From positions 15,908,369-15,972,368 of the forward strand of contig CM055837.1 in NCBI GenBank assembly GCA_029582265.1: a stretch of DNA of 64,000 nt, read 5' to 3'. This DNA is from Zoroaster sp. YZ-2022. Lineage: Eukaryota > Echinodermata > Asteroidea > Forcipulatida > Zoroasteridae. Position numbers and translations under genes: made by a program. Below the pieces are notes generated by a model. The model was not told the DNA's origin. It was given only the letters and a program-made list of their open reading frames with translations, and ran no database searches. Within the stretch, counting starts at the first letter, position 1. Each line of letters starts with the position of its first letter. Positions 21,341 through 33,300 of the stretch are shown here, piece by piece.

Positions 21341-24300
21341 GATTTGTAGCGCGCACATATCCACCCTGCTGGGCGCTCAAGGTGCGGAAACAAAGATAAA
21401 ACATGAATACAAACAATATACAATGATAGCATAGGGAAAAATTATGTACTGAGATACATGTACCTACAATGCAATTACAAATATCATCTTTGAAGAATTG
21501 TGACATAAGATGAGTTTTAAGCATCGACTTAAATCTAGTCTTAAATCTTAAATCTATGAAGGCAATGGCCTTCATATAGGAATGGCAATGGCCTTGGTGA
21601 TAGCCCTTGAAATAGACATTTTGAATTTATAATGGGAGTACCCTTTACTAAGGAGAAATAGCCTTGCCATTTACATGTAATTCAAGTTAGAAATATTAAT
21701 TGGCTGTGGGGAGTATGGATGTTGGGCAAATCATAATCAGATTGTATTTAATTTGGATGATGGCTCTTTTTGAAAAATGATGGAAGTTGCATGTATACGG
21801 GTACATGTAGAACCTGGTACATGTGCATGTTCATGTATGAACCGTAGATCATGGTTCACATAATTTAAAAATGCACAAGCACAGCCATCAGGCAGGCAGG
21901 TTGTACTACACTATACAGTATACTGGTTGTCCAAAAAGTTATTTTTGGAAGCCCTTATGAGAAAACAGGAACTTATTTCCAACTCAATAAAATTCTCAGT
22001 CAAATAGAAAAACAAATATGTCAGCATAGGGTGCACTAAGAACAATAGTGGAAATAAGTAAGACTAATTGCGGTGACACCATGTGGAATCTTAATTGAGT
22101 AGTAATTAGTTCTGAAAAGAACTGGAGGTACAACTCGACGTTTCGATCAGTATGCTCTGATCGTCCTCAGGAGAACGAACGAACGAACGAACGAACGAAC
22201 GAACGATCTCCTGAGGACGATCAGAGCATACTGATCGAAACGTCGAGTTGTACCTCCAGTTCTTTTCAGAACTAATTACTACTCAATTGAGATTCCACAT
22301 GGTGTCACCGCAATTAGTCTTACTTATCATCCTCACCATGCAAAGCTACAAGTTTTACCAATAGTGGAAATAAAACCCATGTTTCATGTACATGTAGAAA
22401 ACCTCCTTACACTCGATGATACATGTACACATACAATAAGCCTAACTGGAAGCTCTGCTAGAAATCAGTGAGACTAATTGCGGTGACAACCATGTGAAAT
22501 TCTCTCATTCTCCTGAGGACGATCAGAGCATACTGATCGCAAACGTCGAGTTGCAACCTTCAGTTCTTTTCAGAACTAATTACTACTCAATAGAGAATTT
22601 CACATGGTGTCACCGCAATTAGTCTTACTTATCCTCTTCACCATGCAAAGCTACAAGTTTTACCTACTAGAAATCGTCGCAGTTTTCACGAAGTGACATA
22701 TTCGTCCACGTCATGGTAAAATCGCGTTGCGAGATATATGCGATTGAAGTTGGTCAAGTTTTAAAACCGCGGTTTCGATGTCATTTTAATCTCGAAGATC
22801 ATTAATTTGTACTTTGTTAGAAAGCTGAAATCTCAAATCATACGTAACTGTATTCATTTTGTAGAGGAAAATAACTATAAATGAGTAACAATCTTATAAA
22901 CCAAACTTGGTGAAAACTGCACACGCTGTTAAGTTTTCATGAACTGACGTTTCCTGTGCATTAGTATAGGGACACTTCGTGGAACGCACGTGTGGCGTGA
23001 TCGAATTGTGTCACTTTGTAAAAACTTAAAAATATGCCGTTCGCATAAAATACATGCAGTAATACATGCACAAGGCTGCGATCGGTCACTTCGTGAAAAC
23101 TTAAAACCACAGTTGACTTCAATTTTACAAAAATGTCATTACCTTAATTAGAAAACTAGATAGTTTTTACGATTAAAACTTGGTGAAATGAAAGATAACA
23201 GTATATTTGAAGTTTGACTAAACTCATTTTCCAAAAAAATAAGATTTTTTAGCAATCTGCCACTTCGTGAAAACTGCGACGAAATACCGAAATTTATTTC
23301 CAAGTTAATAAAATTTTCAGTCAAATAGAAAAAAATTATGTCAACAGAGGGTGCGCTAAGAACAATAGTGGAAGTAAAACCCATGTAAGTCCAGCAGGGT
23401 GTTCCAAAACATAGAAAAGGTCATGATTTTTGGGAAACTCAGAACTAGAGAGCATTGCACTGTATAAGGGCAACAATGTCCACGAAACATTTGGACAATT
23501 TCAGATGGCACTCTTATCCCTAACCATGCTCAGTACAACAAATGTAAAATGTTGTTGCATCTTGTTGCCATCAGCAGAGAACAAAAGAACTGTTGTTCTA
23601 GCTGTTGGATCTTGAGCAGACTGCACACTTTTCTGTTGCATTGTGTTGCATTTAGCAGGGTGCCTGTAGGGGTTAGGGTTAACCCTAACTACATGTACCC
23701 CAAATCCTCCAAAATCTTCCTGGTTTTGCCTGATTTTGGATTCAGTATTCCACAGTATAGCCCAGTGAATAAAGCATGTAGCCATGTGTACCAAATCCAT
23801 CAAACTCCACCGGCTGCTTTTGATGGATTCAGTACTCCAGTGTAGCCCAGCGAATAGAGCATGTAGCGATGTGTACCAAATCCATCAAACTCCACCAGCT
23901 GCTTTTGTTGGATTCAGTACTCCACTGTATAGCCCAGCGAATAGAGCATGTAGCCATGTGTACCAAATCCATCAAACTCCACCAGCTGCTTTTGTTGGAT
24001 TCAGTACTCCACAGTATAGCCCAGCGAATAGAGCATGTAGCCATGTGTACCAAATCCATCAAACTCCACCAGCTGCTTTTGTTGGATTCAGTACTCCACA
24101 GTGTAGCCCAGCGAATAGAGCATGTAGCCATGTGTACCAAATCCATCAAACTCCACCGGCTGCTTTTGTTGGATTCAGTACTCCACAGTATAGCCCAGTG
24201 AATAGAGCATGTAGCGATGTGTACCAAATCCATCAAACTCCACCAGCTGCTTTTGTTGGATTCAGTACTCCACTGTATAGCCCAGCGAATAGAGCATGTA

Positions 24301-27300
24301 GCCATGTGTACCAAATCCATCAAACTCCACCAGCTGCTTTTGTTGGATTCAGTACTCCACAGTATAGCCCAGCGAATAGAGCATGTAGCCATGTGTACCA
24401 AATCCATCAAACTCCACCAGCTGCTTTTGTTGGATTCAGTACTCCACAGTGTAGCCCAGCGAATAGAGCATGTAGCCATGTGTACCAAATCCATCAAACT
24501 CCACCGGCTGCTTTTGTTGGATTCAGTACTCCATATAGCCCAGCGAATAGAGCATGTAGCCATGTGTACCAAATCCATCAAACTCCACCGGCTGCTTTTG
24601 TTGGATTCAGTACTCCACAGTATAGCCCAGTGAATAGAGCATGTAGCCATGTGTACCAAATCCATCAAACTCCACCGGCTGCTTTTGTTGGATTCAGTAC
24701 TCCACAGTATAGCCCAGTGAATAGAGCATGTAGCCATGTGTACCAAATCCATCAAACTCCACCGGCTGCTTTTGTTGGATTCAGTACTCCACAGTATAGC
24801 CCAGTGAATAGAGCATGTAGCCATGTGTACCAAATCCATCAAACTCCACCGGCTGCTTTTGTTGGATTCAGTATTCCACAGTGTAGCCCAGTGAATAGAG
24901 CATGTAGCCATGTGTACCAAATCCATCAAACTCCACCGGCTGCTTTTGTTGGATTCAGTATTCCACAGTGTAGCCCAGTGAATAGAGCATGTAGCCATGT
25001 GTACCAAATCCATCAAACTCCACCGGCTGCTTTTGATGGATTCAGTACTCCACAGTGTAGCCCAGCGAATAGAGCATGTAGCCATGTGTATACCAAATCC
25101 ATCAAACTCCACCGGCTGCTTTTGTTGGATTCAATACTCCACAGTATAGCCCAGTGAATAGAGCATGTAGCCATGTGTACCAAATCCATCAAACTCCACC
25201 GGCTGCTTTTGTTGGATTCAGTACTCCACAGTATAGCCCAGCGAATAGAGCATGTAGCCATGTGAACCAAATCCATCAAACTCCACCGGCTGCTTTTGAT
25301 GGATTCAGTACTCCAGTGTAGCCCAGCGAATAGAGCATGTAGCGATGTGTACCAAATCCATCAAACTCCACCAGCTGCTTTTGTTGGATTCAGTACTCCA
25401 CTGTATAGCCCAGCGAATAGAGCATGTAGCCATGTGTACCAAATCCATCAAACTCCACCAGCTGCTTTTGTTGGATTCAGTACTCCACAGTATAGCCCAG
25501 CGAATAGAGCATGTAGCCATGTGTACCAAATCCATCAAACTCCACCAGCTGCTTTTGATCGAATCAGTACTCAAGTGTAGCCCAGAATAGAGCATGTAGC
25601 CATGTGTACCAAATCCATCAAACTCCACCGGCTGCTTTTGTTGGATTCAGTACTCCACAGTATAGCCCAGTGAATAGAGCATGTAGCGATGTGTACCAAA
25701 TCCATCAAACTCCACCGGCTGCTTTTGTTGGATTCAGTACTCCACTGTATAGCCCAGCGAATAGAGCATGTAGCCATGTGTACCAAATCCATCAAACTCC
25801 ACCAGCTGCTTTTGTTGGATTCAGTACTCACAGTATAGCATCAGCAGAGAACAAAAGAACTGTTGTTCTAGCTGTTATATCTTGAGCAGACTGCACACTT
25901 TTCTGTTGCATTGTGTTGCATCAAACATAAGGGTGCCTGTTGGATTCAGTTAACCCTAACTAGCCATGTGTACCAAATCCATCAAATCCTTCTCCTGGCT
26001 GCTTTGTTGGATTCAGTACTCCACAGTATAGCCCAGTGAATAGAGCATGTAGCCATGTGTACCAAATCCATCAAACTCCACCGGCTGCTTTTGTTGGATT
26101 CAGTATTCCACAGTATAGCCGCAGTGAATAGAGCATGTAGCCATGTGTACCAAATCCATCAAACTCCACCGGCTGCTTTTGTTGGATTCAGTACTCCACA
26201 GTATAGCCCAGTGAATAGAGCATGTAGCCATGTGTACCAAATCCATCAAACTCCACCGGCTGCTTTTGTTGGATTCAGTACTCCACAGTATAGCCCAGTG
26301 AATAGAGCATGTAGCCATGTGTACCAAATCCATCAAACTCCACCGGCTGCTTTTGTTGGATTCAGTACTCCACAGTGTAGCCCAGTGAATAGAGCATGTA
26401 GCCATGTGTACCAAATCCATCAAACTCCACCGGCTGCTTTTGATGGATTCAGTACTCCACAGTGTAGCCCAGCGAATAGAGCATGTAGCCATGTGTATAC
26501 CAAATCCATCAAACTCCACCGGCTGCTTTTGTTGGATTCAATACTCCACAGTATAGCCCAGTGAATAGAGCATGTAGCCATGTGTACCAAATCCATCAAA
26601 CTCCACCGGCTGCTTTTGTTGGATTCAGTACTCCACAGTATAGCCCAGCGAATAGAGCATGTAGCCATGTGAACCAAATCCATCAAACTCCACCGGCTGC
26701 TTTTGATGGATTCAGTACTCCACAGTATAGCCCAGCGAATAGAGCATGTAGCCATGTGTACCAAATCCATCAAACTCCACCGGCTGCTTTTGTTGGATTC
26801 AGGACTGTGTATAGCCAAGCCATGGTTGCTTTGCATTTGCCACTGTACCTATTCCATCAAAGTCCAACAATTGGGGTACCTTTTTACTGCACGTTGATGG
26901 ATTTTGGAGGATTTTGGGGTGGTTTTTAGCCAAAATCCCTAGTGGGTTGGGGTTCATTTTAACCCTCCTACTGAACTTTAGTGGCAAGTAGCTACATGTA
27001 CATGTATAGAGGTCAAAATCAGTCAACTGCCTGTTTTGACTATTGACCCAAATGTGCACACACAGGGGCATTTTTGACTGGTTTTGACTGTCATTTTGAC
27101 TACCCTCAACATTACCAGACAATGCTAAATTACCAGTAAAAAATGGTTGACTCATTTTGACCTGTAAATGTACTTACTACATGTAAGGTTTGACAGTGTT
27201 TGACTTTTAAGTGCACTAGATATTCCTTGGCAAGTATACATGTATAATTATCATCATTTTGACAGATTTTTGACCCTTGCAGTCACAGAAGGGTTAATGA

Positions 27301-30300
27301 ACATACATTGTATATGACTCCTACAATCAGTGCAATTTTTGAAACAACCCATTCAGGCCACTCCAAGCCATTAGCTGTTGCCAGTGGCCTCCTGTGGTTA
27401 CCCTTCTGTGCACTCTCACACCACTGAGATTGCAGGGTAAAGTGGTCTCCCATTGATACATTGTAGGCCATACTAATATGTTCAAACATTTACAGTGGCC
27501 TTGGGTGGCACACAGTTGATTTTTTTAAAAGATTACTTGGAAAGGACAGCAGGCTTGTAAATACTAAAGGTTGGTGAAGAACATATTGAAAATTTAATGG
27601 TTTGGAGTAAGCATGGGCGATAACACGATTATAAAAATATATCGTGATTAAAAAAAATCGCAATTGTGAGTTGATTCAGAAACAAAAATTAGGTCAGTCT
27701 TTTCAAGCTTTCCGAAGTGAGAAACAAAAGCGAACTACTTCAGTGGTTAGCCGACTGTGGGATTACAAACAAGTTGCCATACAGGGTTCCAGGTTTTGTT
27801 TTGTTTATATTTTGAGTTCTTGACTTCAAACTTCTGAAATTTGACTTTGAAAACGTTTATATCGAGTCGCAATCGTTGACACACGTACAGTGCGCGAAGC
27901 CAGTGGAAAACATGTGAGGGGCCATTCGATTGGAAAACATGTAGATTTGAGTCGCTCGCAATTGTTGGCACGCAGTGTGCGCGAAGGCAGTGCACCATGT
28001 GAGCGCCGGGGACATTCGATTTGAAAACATGTAGATTGAGTCTTGGGTACCGGTAAATTTTAAGTGGAAAATTTCACAAATCAAACGTATTATGTTTTAT
28101 ACACAGAAAATTGGTAAGTTTCATTAATAAATAGGCCTATGAATGACGGGGGGTAAAAAAAAAAAAATAAAAAAATAAAAAAAAAATAAATAAAAATAAA
28201 TTTAAAAAAAACCTGACCCGAGATTTCAGCACTTTTGGGTCTGTCGGTGGAGGGCAACTCAACATTTTTTTTTGGGCCTTAGTTCGGAGTGGCCTCCATG
28301 TGTAGGAGGGTTAAACATTGTATTGGTGTGGTTTGAGGGCGTTGTACTGCTGTACAACTACATGTATGTGAAAGTGCTATAATTAGCGTATTATAATTGT
28401 ATGTATGTAGAACATTTTCCAGGTCCTTGATGAATAGGATCTTTATTCAGTATGTCAGGCATCTTACTTTGCCTCCAAAGGAATGTCGCTTCGGACATGT
28501 AAAGTATCTCATATTGAACAGGTTCATATCGAGTATAAATACATGTTCTGTATACGTGTGTATGCACACAGGGTTAGATTGCTGTCCGAACACTCATGAA
28601 ATGCAAGCTTAAACTGAGGGCGATAATATCGAATTTCGCGATACCTTTTTTTATTCGATTACGATATCGAGAACCTTTTTAAGTTATTGAGATATCTGCA
28701 AATCGCGATTAATAACCTATATCGTGATTAAAAAGACTCCACAATGTGAGTCAAGTCAGAAATTCCATGGAAACAAAATTAGAACAGTCTTTTCAGCTTT
28801 CAGAAGTGACAAACAAAAGCGAACTACACTGTACTTCAGAAGTACATACACGCTCTGCAAATGAAGTTGGGATTTATTGTGACGCTTGTAGAGGGGTATA
28901 TACATGTACCTGTGGTTATCGGCTCTAAAGCAGTCATGCATGAATGAAAAAAAATAATCGCGATACTATCGAAAATCGCGATATATGTTTGCCGATATTA
29001 TCGTGGATGAAAAAAATTGATATTGCCCAAGCTTATATGTACATGATGTATGTACATGTACGTTCAGTCATGTATGTATATAATACGATTGTATGTGCAC
29101 ATGTACATGCATGTTTTCAATCATCTTCAATGCTACCCTGAATAAAGAAAGCTGAAATAAACAAATCAGCCTACAGGAAATACCATGGTACGGAGACGGC
29201 ATTAATCCGTGTCCAAAATGACATTCTTCGTGATCTTGATGACAAAAAACATAAACACATTATATCAAAGTTAAAGTTGTTAAAGTTAAAGTTGGTGAGA
29301 GCGTTATCTTGGCTAATTCCAAAGCTCGCAATCTTGGTATTGTTTTTGATGACGAAATGTCCATGAAATCACATGTTAATAAAATTTGTCAAACTGGTTA
29401 TTTTCATCGCCGGAATATGGAGTGTCGTGGCGGAGCGGTCTAGCTTATCGGACTCAAGTTCTGGTGTTAGCAGCAGAATGTGGGTTTGAATCCCGGCCGT
29501 GACACTTGTGTCCTTGAGCAAGACACTTAACCATAATTGCTTATAGGGGCAGAGGCAGTTTAACAACTGCCTTGTTCTGGACTAGTTACCCCTCCCAGTC
29601 CTATTCGCACCGTGAAGAGGCTGGTTATTAACTTGTCTTGTTTCGGTGCGAGGGGCTGGTTTCTTCAGTGTGGAGTCGTTGTAACAACTTAATGACTGAG
29701 TAGCCCCCACCTTGGAGTGGCCATTGGCCTTGTGTGGGGCAAATTGCATTTAAAAAAAAAAAAAAAAAAAAATTAAGAGTATGTACGCAAACTTCTGTCA
29801 AAAGAGAGTACTGATAAATTAATTCATGCTTTCATATCATCTCGTTTGGATTGTGGTAATGCTTTGCTCTATGGAATACCTAAAAACCTCATTCACAGAC
29901 TTCAATTAATCCAAAATGCTGCGGCAAGGACTATATTTATGATTCATAAGTCAGATCACATAACATCCTCACTGAAGCAATTACACTGGCTCCCAGTTCA
30001 ACAACGGATAGTTTTCAAGATATGTCTTCTTACATGGAAAGCTCTACATGACAACTCACCTTCATATATTCAAGATCTTCTTATCATTCACAACTCTAAT
30101 CGCAGTGGACTACGCTCAGCAAACCAAAACTTCCTTACTGTACCACATGGAACTTGTAAAACTTTTGGGGATAGGGCTTTTTCTGTTGCAGCCCCTTCCA
30201 TTTGGAATATGCTTCCACAAAGTTTAAGACTGTGTGACAATTTTAATTCTTTAAAAAAACTTTTGAAAACTCACCTTTTTGTACAAGCTTATGAATGTTT

Positions 30301-33300
30301 AATTGGTCACTATTTTCCCGCCTTTTTTGGATCCCGCCTTTTTTGGATCCCGCCCCTTTTGGATCCCGCCCCATGATCCTTTGCTTTCCCTTTTCCCTAT
30401 AAATAGATGAGTTTTTATGTTGTACTTTGTCAAAGCCTCTGATGAAGGTCCGGATTGGATCGAAAGCTAAAGCCACCCTCCCGATTTAATTTATATGGAA
30501 GTACACAGGTGTACCAATAGTGTAAGGTACATTAATGTACAGTACTTGTAAAACACCTTATAATTGACAGTGATAAACTGACAAACCTTGTCAAGAAAGC
30601 CATGTATCCTCTCCATCCTTGTCCAATGCCGAGTGCTTTGATTTTGTTATTTAGACATGCAAATGTCTTCCAAGGAAAATCTAGTTTTAACTTGACATTG
30701 TATGGGGTTATCGGGTGCAGGTGTGTGCCAACAGGTTTTGCACAAGATTATACAGTTCATGTATCTGTGTATCTTATATAAATGTATGGTACTTACTAAG
30801 CTTGCGTGATAACATGATAATATTGAATATTGCAATACCATTTTTTGTATTCAATTATGATGTCAATTTATCGAGATATCGGCAAATCGTGATTAAAAAA
30901 ATATAACATGATTAAAAAAAAAAAAAATGGCAATTGTGAGTCGGAAATTCCATGGGAGCAAAATTAGGCCAGTCTTGTCAAGCTTTCAGAAGTGAGAAAC
31001 AAAAGCGAACTCCTTCAGTGGTTAGCCAACTGACACTAAAAAGCCGTCATACAGGTGCATACAGAAAATGGTGCACGCATGAATGGTGCGGTTGCACATA
31101 TGTCTCGCAGCTAAGTGCTGACGATTTATTGTGACGGCTCTAAAGCAATCATGCGTGAATGGACAAAATAACTGCGATACTATCGAAAATCCCAATAAGT
31201 GTTTGACGATATATCGTGGATGAAAAAAAAAATTCGCCTAAGCCTAGCATTTAAATGTATTTATTGTAACTTGTATGCACAGTAATTGCAGAGGAAGGTA
31301 TTTCTGAGTCATGACCATGTATGTACATTTCAAAGAATGAATGTGGCCACCTGTACTGTACATAAGAATTGAAATCCCTTAGCTTTTTGTTCCTTCAAAG
31401 TATACATAATGCAACATATTTTTACCTTTTTTGCGGTAATTTGTGTGCCTCCCCCCCCCCAAAGATCATACAATATACATGTACGTAAAGATGGAGACAT
31501 TGTGTTCTAACATTAACCCTCCTACTTTTGGTGCCTTTTTCAGACAAGTTGATGCACCATTTGAAACCATTCGTTTTGTGAAACACACCAAGGTGTAGTG
31601 TATCCACCATTCAAAACCATTTGAATAATTTATAAGCCACTGTGTAGTACATTCACCATTTGAAACCATTCATTTTGTGAAACACACCAAGGTGTAGTGT
31701 ATCCACCATTCAAAACCATTTGAATGATTTATAAGCCACTGTGTAGTACATTCACCATTTGAAACCATTCGGCTATGGAAACACACCAAGGTGTAGTGTA
31801 TCCACCATTCAAAAACCATTTGAATGGTAGTAAAGCTTGCTACCAACACTTTTCAAATGGTATCACAGAGCTGCCAACTCTTCCGGATTCTGCCGAAGAC
31901 TTCCGTATTTGACGGTTACTTTCTTAAAATATATGCAAGGAGGCCTCTCCTTTTGGTGCCAAAAAGCCTAAAACCCCTGGACCCCACCCGCAAGGGCTCG
32001 CTCGCTCGGCTCGCTCGCTGCGTTCGCTTCGATTGAGTCTTTCTGATTAGAAAATTAAATTTTCCTCATTTTCAAAATCATATGTTGGCAGCTCTGGTAT
32101 CACCATGTGTGTACAAAACCAATGGCCATTTTGGTAAGTGGAAATTTTGAATGGTCAAACAGTAGGAGGGTTAATGGGACAATATCATCACGATCAACAG
32201 GGCAGCGTGTCAGTTTTAAATTAATAATATTAATAATTTAATAATAATAATGTGGACTTGCATATAGCGCACGTATCCACCAAACTGGTGCTCAAGGCGC
32301 ATTATATGTACATGTACATTATTATCCCTGCTCATCACGAGGTATTACAGTGCTTTACAACATTATTACCCCTGCCCATCAGGCACATAAATCATTCCTG
32401 AAACCATCTCAGCTCCCTGGGGAGTATGCAGCTCAATTGCTGCCATTACAGCGCATATATAGGGCTAATCAAATACAACAACCAACTCTGCCCTCGCAGG
32501 TACCCATTTACCCCCTGGATGGAGAGAAGCAATTATGGTAAAGTGTCTTGCTTAAGGACACAAGCACCCCGGTCGCAGCCGGGATTTGAACCCACATTCT
32601 GACGACTCGGCCATCAGAACACAAATCCGGTGCACTAAACCGCTCGACCATGGCACTCCACTTTACTCAGTGACTGAAAGTGAAAATAATATCCAACATT
32701 ACCATTGCTGTAGTCTTGGTCCAAGACTGCGTTTGTATTTTTTTGATACACGATTGCCAAAGGAGGGTGCTATCTGTACACGAACTGCTATCATACACGA
32801 ACCACTATCAAACACAGTCTTGGGAAACTTGTTGAATCTCCCCCGAATATGGGGGAAAACCACTATGCATGCATCAGTTTGATATACAAGCGCTGCCCAC
32901 ATTTTTGGGGAAAAAATAAAATGCTTGTTTATAAATGTGCGCACCAAAAGTGCTGCGCTATCATATCAAATTGACGCATGCATAGTGATTTCTCCCATTT
33001 TCGGGAGGTTTGACAAGTTTCCTAAGACGTGTGTGATAGCGGTTCGCATAGAGATAGCGCCCTCCTGTGGCGTGCAGTGATGGATCGTGTATCAAAGCAT
33101 ACAAACACAGTCTTGAACCAAGACTACCGTTGCTGCTGCATAAATGAGCCAGTAGCTTTCAGTCCCTGTGTTCATGAGACACTAGGACACCGATTCCATG
33201 CCTTGTTGAAAGTCTGTTCTGACCGTGATAATATTGTCCCTTTAAATTTAGGAAAGAGTACTCAATAAATTCAAACTGGAAGTATGTACACTATACATGT

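Larger units (their letters stand above)
22054..22358. mobile_element. Penelope-like terminal palindrome with hammerhead-like cores
   Basis: 22054-22327 is a near-perfect palindrome with a 34-bp (ACGA)n centre. Each arm reads outward from CTCCTGAGGACGATCAGAGC through CTGATCGAAACGTCGAGTTG and AGTTCTTTTCAGAACT to CACCGCAATTAGTCTTACTT. The target CAATAGTGGAAATAA is repeated at 22043-22057 and 22359-22373. Confidence 0.8.
32171..33245. mobile_element. TTAAAGGGGCAG-type MITE carrying two nested elements
   Basis: TTAATGGGACAATATCATCA at the left and GTGATAATATTGTCCCTTTA at the right. A SINE (32232-32662) and a long-TIR MITE (32710-33127) interrupt it. Its left TTAA is also the right TTAA of the family B MITE. 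Confidence 0.87.

Noticed and set aside
23784..25157. 457-codon open frame with a 29-residue repeat (and a 427-codon frame on the other strand)
   Set aside because: Both follow from an 87-bp tandem repeat without stops in several frames; frames are open on both strands and the unit also occurs with out-of-frame changes, so I do not call a gene.
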